Positions 1-6,119 are shown, numbered from the stretch's first letter. The stretch: DNA of 6,119 nucleotides from Candidatus Methanoplasma sp. (GCA_031288985.1 JAITQH010000041.1:1-6119); one strand, 5' to 3'. Made by a program: numbers and translations. The notes: generated by a model not told the origin, from the sequence alone.

Positions 1-1123
1 GCTCCTTGGAGGAGATGCTGCGGTGAAGCTTGACTGCGATCTTTCTGACCCTCTCGAGCAGTTCCGAAGCCTCCTGATCTGTCAGGGCGACGCCTTGCTC
101 GGCCATCTTGGTGACGATGGTGTTCCTCCCGGAATGCTTGCCTATGACTATGCTTCTCTGAAGTCCGACCTCTTCGGGGTTGTAGGGCTCATAGTTCTGG
201 GCATCCTTTATGATCCCGTCCGCATGGATCCCGGCCTCGTGCGCAAAGCAGTTGGCGCCGAGGAACGGCTTCGAGACCGCTATCGGGCGCCCGGCGGCCA
301 CCGAGACGAACTCGGCAAGCGGCTTGAGCTTTATGGGGGATATGCCCGTGCTCTTCCTGAACAGGTGCTCGCAGGACATCACCGTCTCTTCGAGGGGTGC
401 ATTGCCCGACCTCTCTCCGATGCCCATGACCGTCGTGCTCATGAACCTGGCCCCTGCCGCGACTCCCGCCATGCAGTTCGCCGTCGCCATCCCGAAGTCG
501 TCGTGCGTGTGCATCTCCACGTCGATGCCCGTGGCGTCTATTATTTTCTTTACTCTGTCGTAGCATCTGAAGGGATCCTCCCTTCCGATCGTGTCGCAGT
601 ACCTGAAGCGGTCCGCGCCCGCGTCCTTGGCGGCCTTTGCGAACCTGATCAAAAAGTCTATGTCGGCGCGGGATGCGTCCTCGCCGTTGCATGATATGTA
701 GAGGCCGTGCGCTTTGGCATGCTCGACGCTCTTCGTCACCTGCTCCAGGACCCATTCCCTGCTCTTCTTGAGCTTGTGCTCTATGTGGATGTCGGACGCG
801 CTCATCGATATCGCCACGGAGTCCACGTCGCATTCGATGCTTGTGTCGATGTCCGCCAACGTGGCCCTGTTCCATCCCAGAACGGAAGCGTTCAGTTTCA
901 TGCGGGCGATGTGTCTGACCGCTTTCTTCTCGTCGGCTCCCATAGTGGGGATGCCCGCCTCGATCTGCGGTACGCCCGCATCGTCCAACAGCTGAGCTAT
1001 CCTATATTTCTCAACGTTGGAGAATACGATGCCGGCGGTCTGTTCTCCATCTCTCAGGGTGGTGTCGCATACGCTCACGTCGTACTTGTCCAAGATGCTG
1101 TATACCTCTTTTCTTGTCTTCAT
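1..1123 (-). CDS. nifV: Homocitrate synthase, NifV/AksA family (C-terminus cut by window edge)
   Basis: Predicted to condense acetyl-CoA with 2-oxoglutarate to give (R)-homocitrate in the cytoplasm. The 374 visible residues form a DRE-TIM metallolyase barrel. The signature DTTLRDGEQ lies at 20-28, with the metal-binding Asp20 and catalytic Arg24. HTHDD at 205-209 supplies the two metal-binding histidines, GERSGN is at 236-241, and FAHEAGIHADG is at 293-303. GIPTMG (58-63) and EDASRAD (148-154) resemble bacterial, especially clostridial, NifV more than the methanogen AksA sequences I remember. Known NifV proteins are about 380 residues, so only some 10-30 are missing. The start ATG at 1123 is the first good one before the conserved core and has a weak AAGGGG seven bases upstream. 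Family members also make citramalate, isopropylmalate or Re-citrate, so the substrate is inferred. In a methanogen, homocitrate would feed coenzyme B synthesis; in a diazotroph, the nitrogenase cofactor. Confidence 0.85.
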   Translation of the reverse strand, partial: MKTRKEVYSILDKYDVSVCDTTLRDGEQTAGIVFSNVEKYRIAQLLDDAGVPQIEAGIPTMGADEKKAVRHIARMKLNASVLGWNRATLADIDTSIECDVDSVAISMSASDIHIEHKLKKSREWVLEQVTKSVEHAKAHGLYISCNGEDASRADIDFLIRFAKAAKDAGADRFRYCDTIGREDPFRCYDRVKKIIDATGIDVEMHTHDDFGMATANCMAGVAAGARFMSTTVMGIGERSGNAPLEETVMSCEHLFRKSTGISPIKLKPLAEFVSVAAGRPIAVSKPFLGANCFAHEAGIHADGIIKDAQNYEPYNPEEVGLQRSIVIGKHSGRNTIVTKMAEQGVALTDQEASELLERVRKIAVKLHRSISSKE

Positions 1124-1130
1124 TTCCGTT

Positions 1131-1136
1131 CCCCTT
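1131..1136 (-). promoter_or_regulatory. Weak Shine-Dalgarno of the homocitrate synthase gene
   Basis: On the minus strand AAGGGG lies seven bases before the ATG at 1123. It matches the anti-Shine-Dalgarno only partly, but the spacing is right and it supports this start codon. Confidence 0.35.
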
Positions 1137-1156
1137 ATAGGTGGTTAATGCGGTCT

Positions 1157-1174
1157 AAAACATCCGCAAGGATG
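1157..1174 (-). other. Small hairpin followed by TTTT upstream of the homocitrate synthase gene
   Basis: Read on the minus strand, CATCC-TTGC-GGATG is a perfect 5-bp stem with a four-base loop (1161-1174), followed at once by TTTT (1160-1157). A second run, TTTTT, lies just before it (1181-1177). It could be part of the pelA transcript end, since archaeal termination favours T-runs, or a structure at the 5' end of the downstream mRNA. The stem is short, so chance is possible. Confidence 0.3.
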
Positions 1175-1196
1175 ACAAAAAGAGTTAGTGCAGGAC

Positions 1197-1206
1197 TATA
1201 ATTAAA
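1197..1206 (-). promoter_or_regulatory. Candidate TATA box for the homocitrate synthase gene
   Basis: TTTAATTATA on the minus strand is the most TATA-like string in the 137-base gap after pelA. With the usual spacing of about 26 bases, transcription would start near 1175 and leave a leader of about 50 bases, which fits a gene that has a Shine-Dalgarno sequence. It suggests that the gene is not simply cotranscribed with pelA. The assignment rests on composition and spacing alone. Confidence 0.35.
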
Positions 1207-1234
1207 TGTTTCCAAAGATTCGCCGAAACAACAG

Positions 1235-1257
1235 CGCATATACGTGCAATAAATGCG
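1235..1257 (-). terminator. Candidate 3' hairpin of pelA
   Basis: Three bases after the pelA stop, the minus strand reads CGCATTTA, a seven-base loop, then TATATGCG. This gives an 8-position stem with one T-T mismatch. A T-rich stretch (TGTTGTTTC) follows. It is well placed for a transcript end or mRNA 3' structure, but it lacks a strong T-run directly after the stem. Confidence 0.3.
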
Positions 1258-1260
1258 ATT

Positions 1261-2289
1261 TCAGAGCTTATATCGCAAAATAGCTCCCATTCCGCCCAAT
1301 GCGGACAACGCCTTTCCTGCGTCGTGGCGCTCGGAGACGACCACCACCTTTCCCTGTTGAGACTCCACAGCCCTGACCACTCCGTCCAGATCCTGGCCTC
1401 TGAGCTTCGAGTCAAGAATGAGCAGCGTCTCCACAGCCCCCGCGGCCGCCGCGTCGGAAACCTGCTGCGTGCCGTATGTTGCGGCGCCGTCCTTTCCTAT
1501 CTCGGCCATCAGCCTCTCCACGGCCTCCATCTCCATTCCGACGGCGGAATCCCTCAGGACCTCGGCGCCCAATCCGCTCTTTATGAGCTCGTTCACGCCG
1601 GTCATCCCCGAGTGCCCCGTGTGGTGCACATACGTCTTTCCTATGCCTTTGGTCTTCAGGAATTCGGCAAGCTCCTCCTTCTCGAATCCGGGGCCGAGAA
1701 GCACCAGGGGCATCCCCTCGCCGATCAGGGGGGCGGTCTTGGAAAGGATCTCTTCGTGGTAGACGTCCGTCCTGCCCTTCTCGTCGTACTGCTTCCCCGA
1801 GCGCATGCTCCGTATGGTTGCGGACTCTTTCAGTCCGAACTGCCTCAGAACGGCTATCGTCGCGTCGTCCTGATCCAAAGATACGAAGACGATCCTCGGT
1901 TTCCCGGAGTCCTCCACCGCTCTCCTCAGCCTGATGATCTGCGTTTCCCGCCATTTTTCTTTGAAGATCGATAGGCTGTCGCCGATCTCAACGATGAGCG
2001 TGTGATGCTGCCCTATGTCCTGCGGACCGGACTCGATGATCCCCAGCAGTTTGAGTCTGAGATCCTCGTCGGAGAACTCTATCTTTTCCAACCTTATCCC
2101 GAGGGTCATTCTCTTCTTCTCCGACCTCTCGGCCCGAAGCTTGTCCGCGGCCTTTTCCTCCCTTCTCGTGGTGGACGCGGCGACCGCATCCCCGACCTCC
2201 AAGACGTTGTACAGGTGCCAGATATCTTCGTCGGTTTCCGGCAGAATCCGTATCTTTCCTCCTTTGGGGTCCTCTTCGAGAAGGCGCAT
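1261..2289 (-). CDS. pelA: Pelota (aPelota/Dom34), mRNA surveillance and ribosome rescue factor
   Basis: Pelota recognises ribosomes stalled with an empty A site and, with an aEF1A-type GTPase and the ATPase ABCE1, splits them in no-go and non-stop decay. From the chosen start the protein has 342 residues, the normal archaeal length. Residues 1-125 fit the N-terminal Sm-like domain, which opens MRLLEED and contains EDIWHLYNVLEVGD (21-34). Residues 130-255 fit the central eRF1-like domain, with no GGQ motif, as expected for Pelota rather than release factor aRF1. Residues 265-342 fit the C-terminal domain, with ATYGTQQV (270-277), GAVETLLILD (284-293) and the ending GGMGAILRYKL. An in-frame ATG at 2331 would add 14 residues. 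I prefer 2289 because family members begin with M-R/K plus hydrophobics exactly here. Neither start has a Shine-Dalgarno sequence, so the mRNA may be leaderless. The stop is TGA. It is divergent from carA and upstream of the homocitrate synthase gene. Confidence 0.93.
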   Translation of the reverse strand: MRLLEEDPKGGKIRILPETDEDIWHLYNVLEVGDAVAASTTRREEKAADKLRAERSEKKRMTLGIRLEKIEFSDEDLRLKLLGIIESGPQDIGQHHTLIVEIGDSLSIFKEKWRETQIIRLRRAVEDSGKPRIVFVSLDQDDATIAVLRQFGLKESATIRSMRSGKQYDEKGRTDVYHEEILSKTAPLIGEGMPLVLLGPGFEKEELAEFLKTKGIGKTYVHHTGHSGMTGVNELIKSGLGAEVLRDSAVGMEMEAVERLMAEIGKDGAATYGTQQVSDAAAAGAVETLLILDSKLRGQDLDGVVRAVESQQGKVVVVSERHDAGKALSALGGMGAILRYKL

Positions 2290-2305
2290 ACACGAGTATA
2301 TGCGC
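2284..2305 (-). repeat. Inverted repeat overlapping the pelA start codon
   Basis: GCGCATA (2284-2290) and TATGCGC (2299-2305) are perfect 7-bp inverted copies separated by eight bases. The ATG at 2289-2287 lies inside one arm. In an mRNA that begins upstream, the start codon would be paired in this stem. In a leaderless mRNA beginning at about 2289 the stem cannot form. The repeat itself is seen directly; a function is inferred. Confidence 0.4.
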
Positions 2306-2310
2306 AGGCT

Positions 2311-2318
2311 GTTTATGC
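2311..2318 (-). promoter_or_regulatory. Possible TATA element for pelA
   Basis: GCATAAAC on the minus strand is centred about 26 bases before the preferred pelA ATG, the right distance for a leaderless transcript. The match to an archaeal TATA box is weak. An alternative, TTTTAGAC at 2345-2352, would give a leader of about 30 bases. The same eight bases also occur at 1153-1160 before the homocitrate synthase gene. Confidence 0.25.
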
Positions 2319-2342
2319 CTATTTCGTTCATTGTCAGATGGT

Positions 2343-2360
2343 TTGTCTAAAATCAGACAA
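2343..2360. repeat. Inverted repeat TTGTCT-N6-AGACAA, candidate operator
   Basis: A perfect 6-bp inverted repeat (TTGTCT at 2343-2348, AGACAA at 2355-2360) sits in the divergent pelA-carA promoter region. Two further half-sites flank it: TTGTC at 2331-2335 in the same orientation as the left arm, and GACAA at 2366-2370 in that of the right arm. The arrangement suggests a dimeric DNA-binding protein. It could instead be a hairpin in a long pelA leader. No known operator was recognised. Confidence 0.4.
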
Positions 2361-2396
2361 CCCTTGACAACGGCTGTAATCGACTTTACCAAGTTA

Positions 2397-2403
2397 TTAT
2401 ATA
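2397..2403 (+). promoter_or_regulatory. TATA box of the carAB operon
   Basis: TTATATA is centred 30 bases before the carA ATG, in the most AT-rich stretch of the window. Standard archaeal spacing puts transcription start at about 2425-2428, so the mRNA would have almost no leader. That agrees with the lack of any Shine-Dalgarno sequence before carA (the ATG is preceded by GATTAATTCTCA). Confidence 0.55.
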
Positions 2404-2414
2404 CAGTACTATAT
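2401..2414. repeat. Near-palindrome between the carA TATA box and start
   Basis: ATACAGTACTATAT is symmetric around AGTACT with one mismatched pair. It overlaps the end of the TATA box and the initiation region, where archaeal repressors often bind. Its AT-rich makeup makes chance symmetry fairly likely. Confidence 0.25.
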
Positions 2415-2429
2415 TGTGATTAATTCTCA

Positions 2430-3515
2430 ATGGCGCGAAGTTATTTGGTCCTTGAGGACGGCACCGTTTTTGAAGGGGAGTCCTTCGGATACCGGGCCTC
2501 TGCGTTCGGGGAGGTCGTCTTCTCCACAGGCATGTGCGGTTATCAGGAGAGTCTCACAGACCCGTCCTTCCGCGGGCAGATACTTGTGATGACGTACCCC
2601 CTGATCGGGAATTATGGGATCAACGACGACTTCTATCAATCCGAGAGCATACACGCCAGGGCTCTTGTGGTCAGGGAATACTGCAAAGAACCTTCAATGA
2701 TGTACGGCGGAAGGACGTTGGACGATTTTCTGACGGCCAACAAGGTCCCGGGGATATCCGGCATAGACACAAGGGCATTGGTCATAAAGATAAGGACCAT
2801 GGGCACTCTGAAGGGCATCGTCACCGAGGACGGCGAGGATATCGAAGGGATCGTCAGGAAACTGAAGAGCACGCCTGCGCCGTCGGACAGCAACCTGGTG
2901 GGCGAGGTCTCGTGCAAGACGGTGGCCGAATACGACAACGGAAAGGGCTTCCGCGTCGGAATGCTTGACTGCGGAGCGAAGAGCGGCATTCTGCGGGATC
3001 TCTCGGCGAGGTTTGACGTCACGGTGTTCCCCTACGACACGCCGGCCGACGTGATCTTGGACAGCGGAGTGAAGGGCGTGCTCCTTTCCAACGGCCCCGG
3101 CGATCCGGCGCATCCCGCCATATTGGGCGGGACGGCCAAGACGGTCAGGGATCTGTCCTCCGAACTGCCGTTGTTCGGAATATGCTTCGGCAATCAGGTG
3201 GTGGGGCTTGCGCTGGGCGGTTCCACATACAAACTCAAATTCGGGCATCGCGGATGCAACCAGCCCGTGAAGTACGAAGGGAAGGTGTTCATCACGTCTC
3301 AAAACCACGGGTTCGCAGTGGACGAACACAGCCTTGACGGCACCGGACTCATTGCGGATCAGTTCAACGTCAACGACGGAACGGTCGAAGGCATGAGGCA
3401 CAAAGATCTTCCGATATTCACATGCCAATACCACCCCGAGGCGTCGCCCGGTCCGTGGGACACCGCGTTCCTGTTCGACAGATTCGCCAAGGTCGCAAAG
3501 GAGGGGAGCCTGTGA
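2430..3515 (+). CDS. carA: Carbamoyl-phosphate synthetase small (glutaminase) subunit
   Basis: This subunit hydrolyses glutamine and passes ammonia through a tunnel to CarB for carbamoyl phosphate synthesis, the entry to pyrimidines and arginine. The 361 residues match the family's usual 355-385. The N-terminal domain (about 1-165) includes GYQESLTDPSFRGQI (37-51) and GISGIDTRAL (108-117). The class I glutamine amidotransferase domain (about 174-357) has NGPGDP (221-226), GICFGNQ with nucleophile Cys252, the SQNHG motif (290-294), and YHPEASPGP with catalytic His335 and Glu337. The oddity is that GICFGNQ replaces the common GICLGHQ. The start is fixed by the conserved opening (LVLEDGTVFEG) directly after the ATG and by the TATA spacing. 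The TGA stop overlaps the carB GTG. First gene of the carAB operon. Confidence 0.96.
   Translation: MARSYLVLEDGTVFEGESFGYRASAFGEVVFSTGMCGYQESLTDPSFRGQILVMTYPLIGNYGINDDFYQSESIHARALVVREYCKEPSMMYGGRTLDDFLTANKVPGISGIDTRALVIKIRTMGTLKGIVTEDGEDIEGIVRKLKSTPAPSDSNLVGEVSCKTVAEYDNGKGFRVGMLDCGAKSGILRDLSARFDVTVFPYDTPADVILDSGVKGVLLSNGPGDPAHPAILGGTAKTVRDLSSELPLFGICFGNQVVGLALGGSTYKLKFGHRGCNQPVKYEGKVFITSQNHGFAVDEHSLDGTGLIADQFNVNDGTVEGMRHKDLPIFTCQYHPEASPGPWDTAFLFDRFAKVAKEGSL
3498..3504 (+). promoter_or_regulatory. Shine-Dalgarno of carB
   Basis: AAGGAGG inside the end of carA lies seven bases before the GTG at 3512. It decides the GTG start of carB and contrasts with the SD-less carA. Confidence 0.75.
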
Positions 3516-6119
3516 GGAAGGAATACAAGAAACTGATGGTAATAGGTTCCGGGCCCATCGTCATAGGCCAGGCGGCGGAATTCGACTTCTCCGGCACTCA
3601 GGCATGCCGCTCTCTGAAAGAGGAAGGTTACGACACCGTTCTGGTGAACTCCAACCCTGCGACGATACAGACGGATCCCGAAACCGCAGACAGCGTCTAC
3701 ATAGAGCCGCTGCAGGCATCGGTGGTCGCCAAGATAATCGAAAGGGAGGGAGTGGACGGCATCCTCTCGGGCATGGGAGGGCAGACCGCCCTCAATATAT
3801 GCTCCGAACTCGCCGAGTCCGGAGAGCTTGAAAGGCTGGGAGTGGAACTCATGGGCACCCAGCCCGATGCGATCGCCATGTCCGAGGACAGGGAACTGTT
3901 CAAGGAGACCATGGAAAGGATCGGCGAACCCGTGCCGATAAGCCGCAGCGTCAGCAACATACGGGAGGCCGTCGAGGCCGTGAAGATCATCGGAAAATAC
4001 CCCGTGCTCGTAAGGCCGGCATACACCCTTGGAGGGACCGGCGGAGGAATAGCATATGACGAGCAGGAATTGGCGGATATCTGCGCAAGGGGTCTGGCGT
4101 ACTCGCGCATCCATCAGGTCCTGATAGAGGAGAGCGTGCTCGGATGGAAGGAGTTTGAGTACGAAGTTATGAGGGATGCGTCCGACAACTGCATCATAGT
4201 GTGCAACATGGAGAATTTGGATCCCATGGGCATACACACCGGCGAGAGCATAGTGTGCGCGCCCGTCCTGACGCTGTCGGACAGGGACCACCAGCGCCTC
4301 AGGGCGTCGGCCCTGAAGGTCATACGCGCGTTGGGCATCGAAGGCGGATGCAACGTGCAGTTCGCATTCAACCCCGAGAACGGGGATTACCGTCTGATAG
4401 AGGTCAACCCCCGCGTGTCCCGCTCGTCCGCGCTGGCGTCCAAGGCCACCGGATACCCCATAGCCCGTGTTGCCGCGAAGATCGCCGTCGGCTACACCCT
4501 CGACGAGATACCGAATAAAATAACCGGCTCCACCTTTGCGGCCTTCGAACCCGCCATAGACTACGTGGTGGTCAAGATACCCCGCTGGCCGTTCGACAAG
4601 TTCCGCACCGTAGACCGCCATCTGGGAACCCAGATGAAGAGCACGGGGGAGATGATGTCCATAGGCCGCACTTTCGAGGAGGCTCTTCTCAAAGGACTCA
4701 GATCCCTGGAGATAGGCGTGAAGGGATTGGATCGCATCAACGTCGACGAATCCGAGTTCGAAGAGGAGTTCAGGCACGCCACGGACCGCCGCATATTCTA
4801 CATCGCGGAAGCTCTCAGGAGGGGATGGACGGTGGAGGACATAGCCGCCCTGACAAAATGGGATCCGTTCTTCCTGATCAAGATCAGGAACATCGTCTGC
4901 ATGGAAACGAGGATCGGAAAGGAACCTCTCACGAAGGAACTCCTGTCCGACGCGAAGAGGATGGGATTCTCGGACGACGCCATCGCCGAACTGACGGGAG
5001 GGAAGGAAGCCGACATACGCGCGGAGCGCAAGAGGCTCGGCATCCTCCCCGTGTACAAGATGGTGGACACATGCTCGGCGGAGTTCGCGGCAGAGACCCC
5101 GTACTTCTACTCCACATACGGCTCGTCCACCGAGGCGGGAGGCTCCGACGGCAAGAAGAAGGTCCTGATCATAGGCGGAGGACCCATAAGGATAGGCCAG
5201 GGCATAGAATTCGACTACTGCTGCGTCCACGGCGTGATGGCCCTTCAGGAAGAGGGCGTCAGCGCCATGATAATCAACAACAACCCCGAGACGGTGTCCA
5301 CGGACTATGACATCTCTGACCGCCTGTACTTCGATCCGATAACCCTTGAGGATGTGCTCAACATCATCGAATCGGAGGACGCCGACGGCGTCATAGTCCA
5401 ATACGGCGGGCAGACCAGCGTGAACCTCGCCGTCGACCTCGAGAAGGCATTGGCCGGATCCAAGGCGAAGGTCCTCGGAACCCCGCCCGACAAAATGGAC
5501 GTTGCCGAAGACAGGCGCCGCTTCTCCGAGCTGATGGATGAACTTGGGATAAGACAGCCGAAATCCGGAACGGGATACTCGTTCGAGGAGGCCAAAGAGA
5601 TCGCCGAGGGGATAGGATACCCCGTTCTGGTGAGGCCGTCGTACGTCCTCGGCGGGAGGGCCATGGAAATAGTCTACTCCACCGACGAACTCAGGACGTA
5701 CGTGGAGACTGCGGTCAAGGTCTCCAGGAACCATCCGATACTCATCGACAAGTATCTGACGGAGGCCATCGAGATCGATATCGATGCCGTATCGGACGGG
5801 AAGGACGTCTACATCGGGGGGATAATGGAGCACGTGGAGTACGCCGGATGCCATTCCGGGGACGCCACAATGGTGCTCCCGCCGTTCACCCTTTCAAAAG
5901 AGATCGTCGACGAGATGGTGGACATCACGGTTAAGGTGGCTTTGGCCCTTGAGATCAAAGGCCTCATGAACCTGCAGCTGGCGCTCAAGAACGGCGAGAT
6001 ATACATGATAGAGGCGAACCCGCGTGCGTCTCGCACGGTCCCGTTCATATCCAAGGCCACGGGGATACCGCTCGCAAAGATAGGGACGAAGGTAATGCTC
6101 GGAAAGACCCTGAAGGATT
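3512..6119 (+). CDS. carB: Carbamoyl-phosphate synthetase large subunit (3' end beyond window)
   Basis: CarB makes carbamoyl phosphate from bicarbonate, CarA-derived ammonia and two ATP. About 869 residues are visible of the roughly 1,070 expected. The first ATP-grasp half (1 to about 400, carboxyphosphate formation) has IGSGPIVIGQ (11-20), RPAYTLGGTGG (168-178), MGIHTGES (239-246) and EVNPRVSR (297-304). A central oligomerisation region (about 400-545) follows. The second ATP-grasp half (from about 548, carbamate phosphorylation) repeats the plan with IGGGPIRIGQG (554-564), RPSYVLGG (708-715) and EANPRASR (834-841). The C-terminal regulatory MGS-like domain lies outside the window. The two halves form one uninterrupted frame, unlike the split carB of Methanocaldococcus jannaschii. 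The GTG start overlaps the carA stop (GTGA) behind a strong Shine-Dalgarno sequence, and the conserved N-terminus begins only a few residues later. Translational coupling with carA is likely. Confidence 0.96.
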   Translation, partial: MRKEYKKLMVIGSGPIVIGQAAEFDFSGTQACRSLKEEGYDTVLVNSNPATIQTDPETADSVYIEPLQASVVAKIIEREGVDGILSGMGGQTALNICSELAESGELERLGVELMGTQPDAIAMSEDRELFKETMERIGEPVPISRSVSNIREAVEAVKIIGKYPVLVRPAYTLGGTGGGIAYDEQELADICARGLAYSRIHQVLIEESVLGWKEFEYEVMRDASDNCIIVCNMENLDPMGIHTGESIVCAPVLTLSDRDHQRLRASALKVIRALGIEGGCNVQFAFNPENGDYRLIEVNPRVSRSSALASKATGYPIARVAAKIAVGYTLDEIPNKITGSTFAAFEPAIDYVVVKIPRWPFDKFRTVDRHLGTQMKSTGEMMSIGRTFEEALLKGLRSLEIGVKGLDRINVDESEFEEEFRHATDRRIFYIAEALRRGWTVEDIAALTKWDPFFLIKIRNIVCMETRIGKEPLTKELLSDAKRMGFSDDAIAELTGGKEADIRAERKRLGILPVYKMVDTCSAEFAAETPYFYSTYGSSTEAGGSDGKKKVLIIGGGPIRIGQGIEFDYCCVHGVMALQEEGVSAMIINNNPETVSTDYDISDRLYFDPITLEDVLNIIESEDADGVIVQYGGQTSVNLAVDLEKALAGSKAKVLGTPPDKMDVAEDRRRFSELMDELGIRQPKSGTGYSFEEAKEIAEGIGYPVLVRPSYVLGGRAMEIVYSTDELRTYVETAVKVSRNHPILIDKYLTEAIEIDIDAVSDGKDVYIGGIMEHVEYAGCHSGDATMVLPPFTLSKEIVDEMVDITVKVALALEIKGLMNLQLALKNGEIYMIEANPRASRTVPFISKATGIPLAKIGTKVMLGKTLKD

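Noticed and set aside
23..1201. Plus-strand open frames (23-694, 210-563, 707-1201) over the left end
   Set aside because: They lie opposite the homocitrate synthase gene, whose frame is open from 1123 to the window edge with every family motif in place. The plus-strand translations match nothing.
1124..1260. Possible tRNA or small RNA gene in the gap after pelA
   Set aside because: The hairpins are short and no cloverleaf, TTCGA-type T loop or other recognisable RNA fold is present.
1324..2367. Overlapping open frames on both strands inside pelA
   Set aside because: They are shadows of the Pelota frame, which aligns along its full length with the family; the alternatives are arginine-rich or low-complexity.
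2408..2416. ACTATATTG as an alternative carA TATA box
   Set aside because: It would place the transcription start near 2438, inside the coding region after the ATG. The box at 2397-2403 has the correct spacing.
3359..5854. An 831-codon open frame on the minus strand opposite carA/carB
   Set aside because: It is an antisense shadow of carB, whose GC-rich codons leave few stops on the complement. Its translation is rich in His, Arg, Gly and Tyr and shows no recognisable motif, while the plus strand encodes an unambiguous CarB.
1..6119. Frameshifts, insertion sequences, CRISPR repeats or a novel defence system
   Set aside because: All four genes read through without interruption, no terminal repeats, transposase or spaced direct repeats were seen, and all gene products are known core functions.

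Overview
This 6.1 kb window carries four ordinary housekeeping genes and two short intergenic regions. I found no mobile element, CRISPR array, RNA gene or unfamiliar gene cluster. The organism is almost certainly an archaeon. It encodes Pelota, the archaeal/eukaryotic ribosome-rescue factor. carA has no Shine-Dalgarno sequence and has a TATA-like box about 30 bases before its ATG, as expected for a leaderless archaeal transcript. The genes are GC-rich yet use many ATA (Ile) and AGG (Arg) codons. A moderately GC-rich euryarchaeon of the Thermoplasmata/Methanomassiliicoccales kind is my best guess, from general resemblance only. Both complete genes end in TGA, which is compatible with avoidance of TAG but proves nothing with two genes.

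Layout: (1) 1-1123, minus strand: a homocitrate synthase of the NifV type, lacking only its last few residues at the window edge. (2) 1124-1260: a gap with weak promoter and hairpin signals. (3) 1261-2289, minus strand: pelA (Pelota), most likely starting at an internal ATG rather than the longest possible one. (4) 2290-2429: the divergent promoter region between pelA and carA. It is AT-rich and holds a TATA box for carA, a perfect 6-bp inverted repeat inside a cluster of four TTGTC half-sites, and a near-palindrome just downstream of the TATA box. (5) 2430-3515, plus strand: carA. (6) 3512 to the window end, plus strand: carB, overlapping carA by four bases (GTGA), with a strong Shine-Dalgarno sequence inside the carA tail. 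About 869 of the roughly 1,070 expected residues are present.

How the genes work together: carA and carB encode the two subunits of glutamine-dependent carbamoyl-phosphate synthetase, which supplies pyrimidine and arginine synthesis, and they form a translationally coupled operon. Pelota acts in translation quality control and is unrelated to them beyond sharing the divergent promoter region. The homocitrate synthase follows pelA in the same direction after a 137-base gap, and probably has its own promoter. Its product could feed coenzyme B synthesis in a methanogen or nitrogenase cofactor synthesis; the window does not decide which.

The items most worth a second look are the symmetric elements in the pelA-carA intergenic region, the hairpin that would bury the pelA start codon, the bacterial-looking NifV, and the altered residues beside the CarA catalytic cysteine. 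None amounts to a new system.
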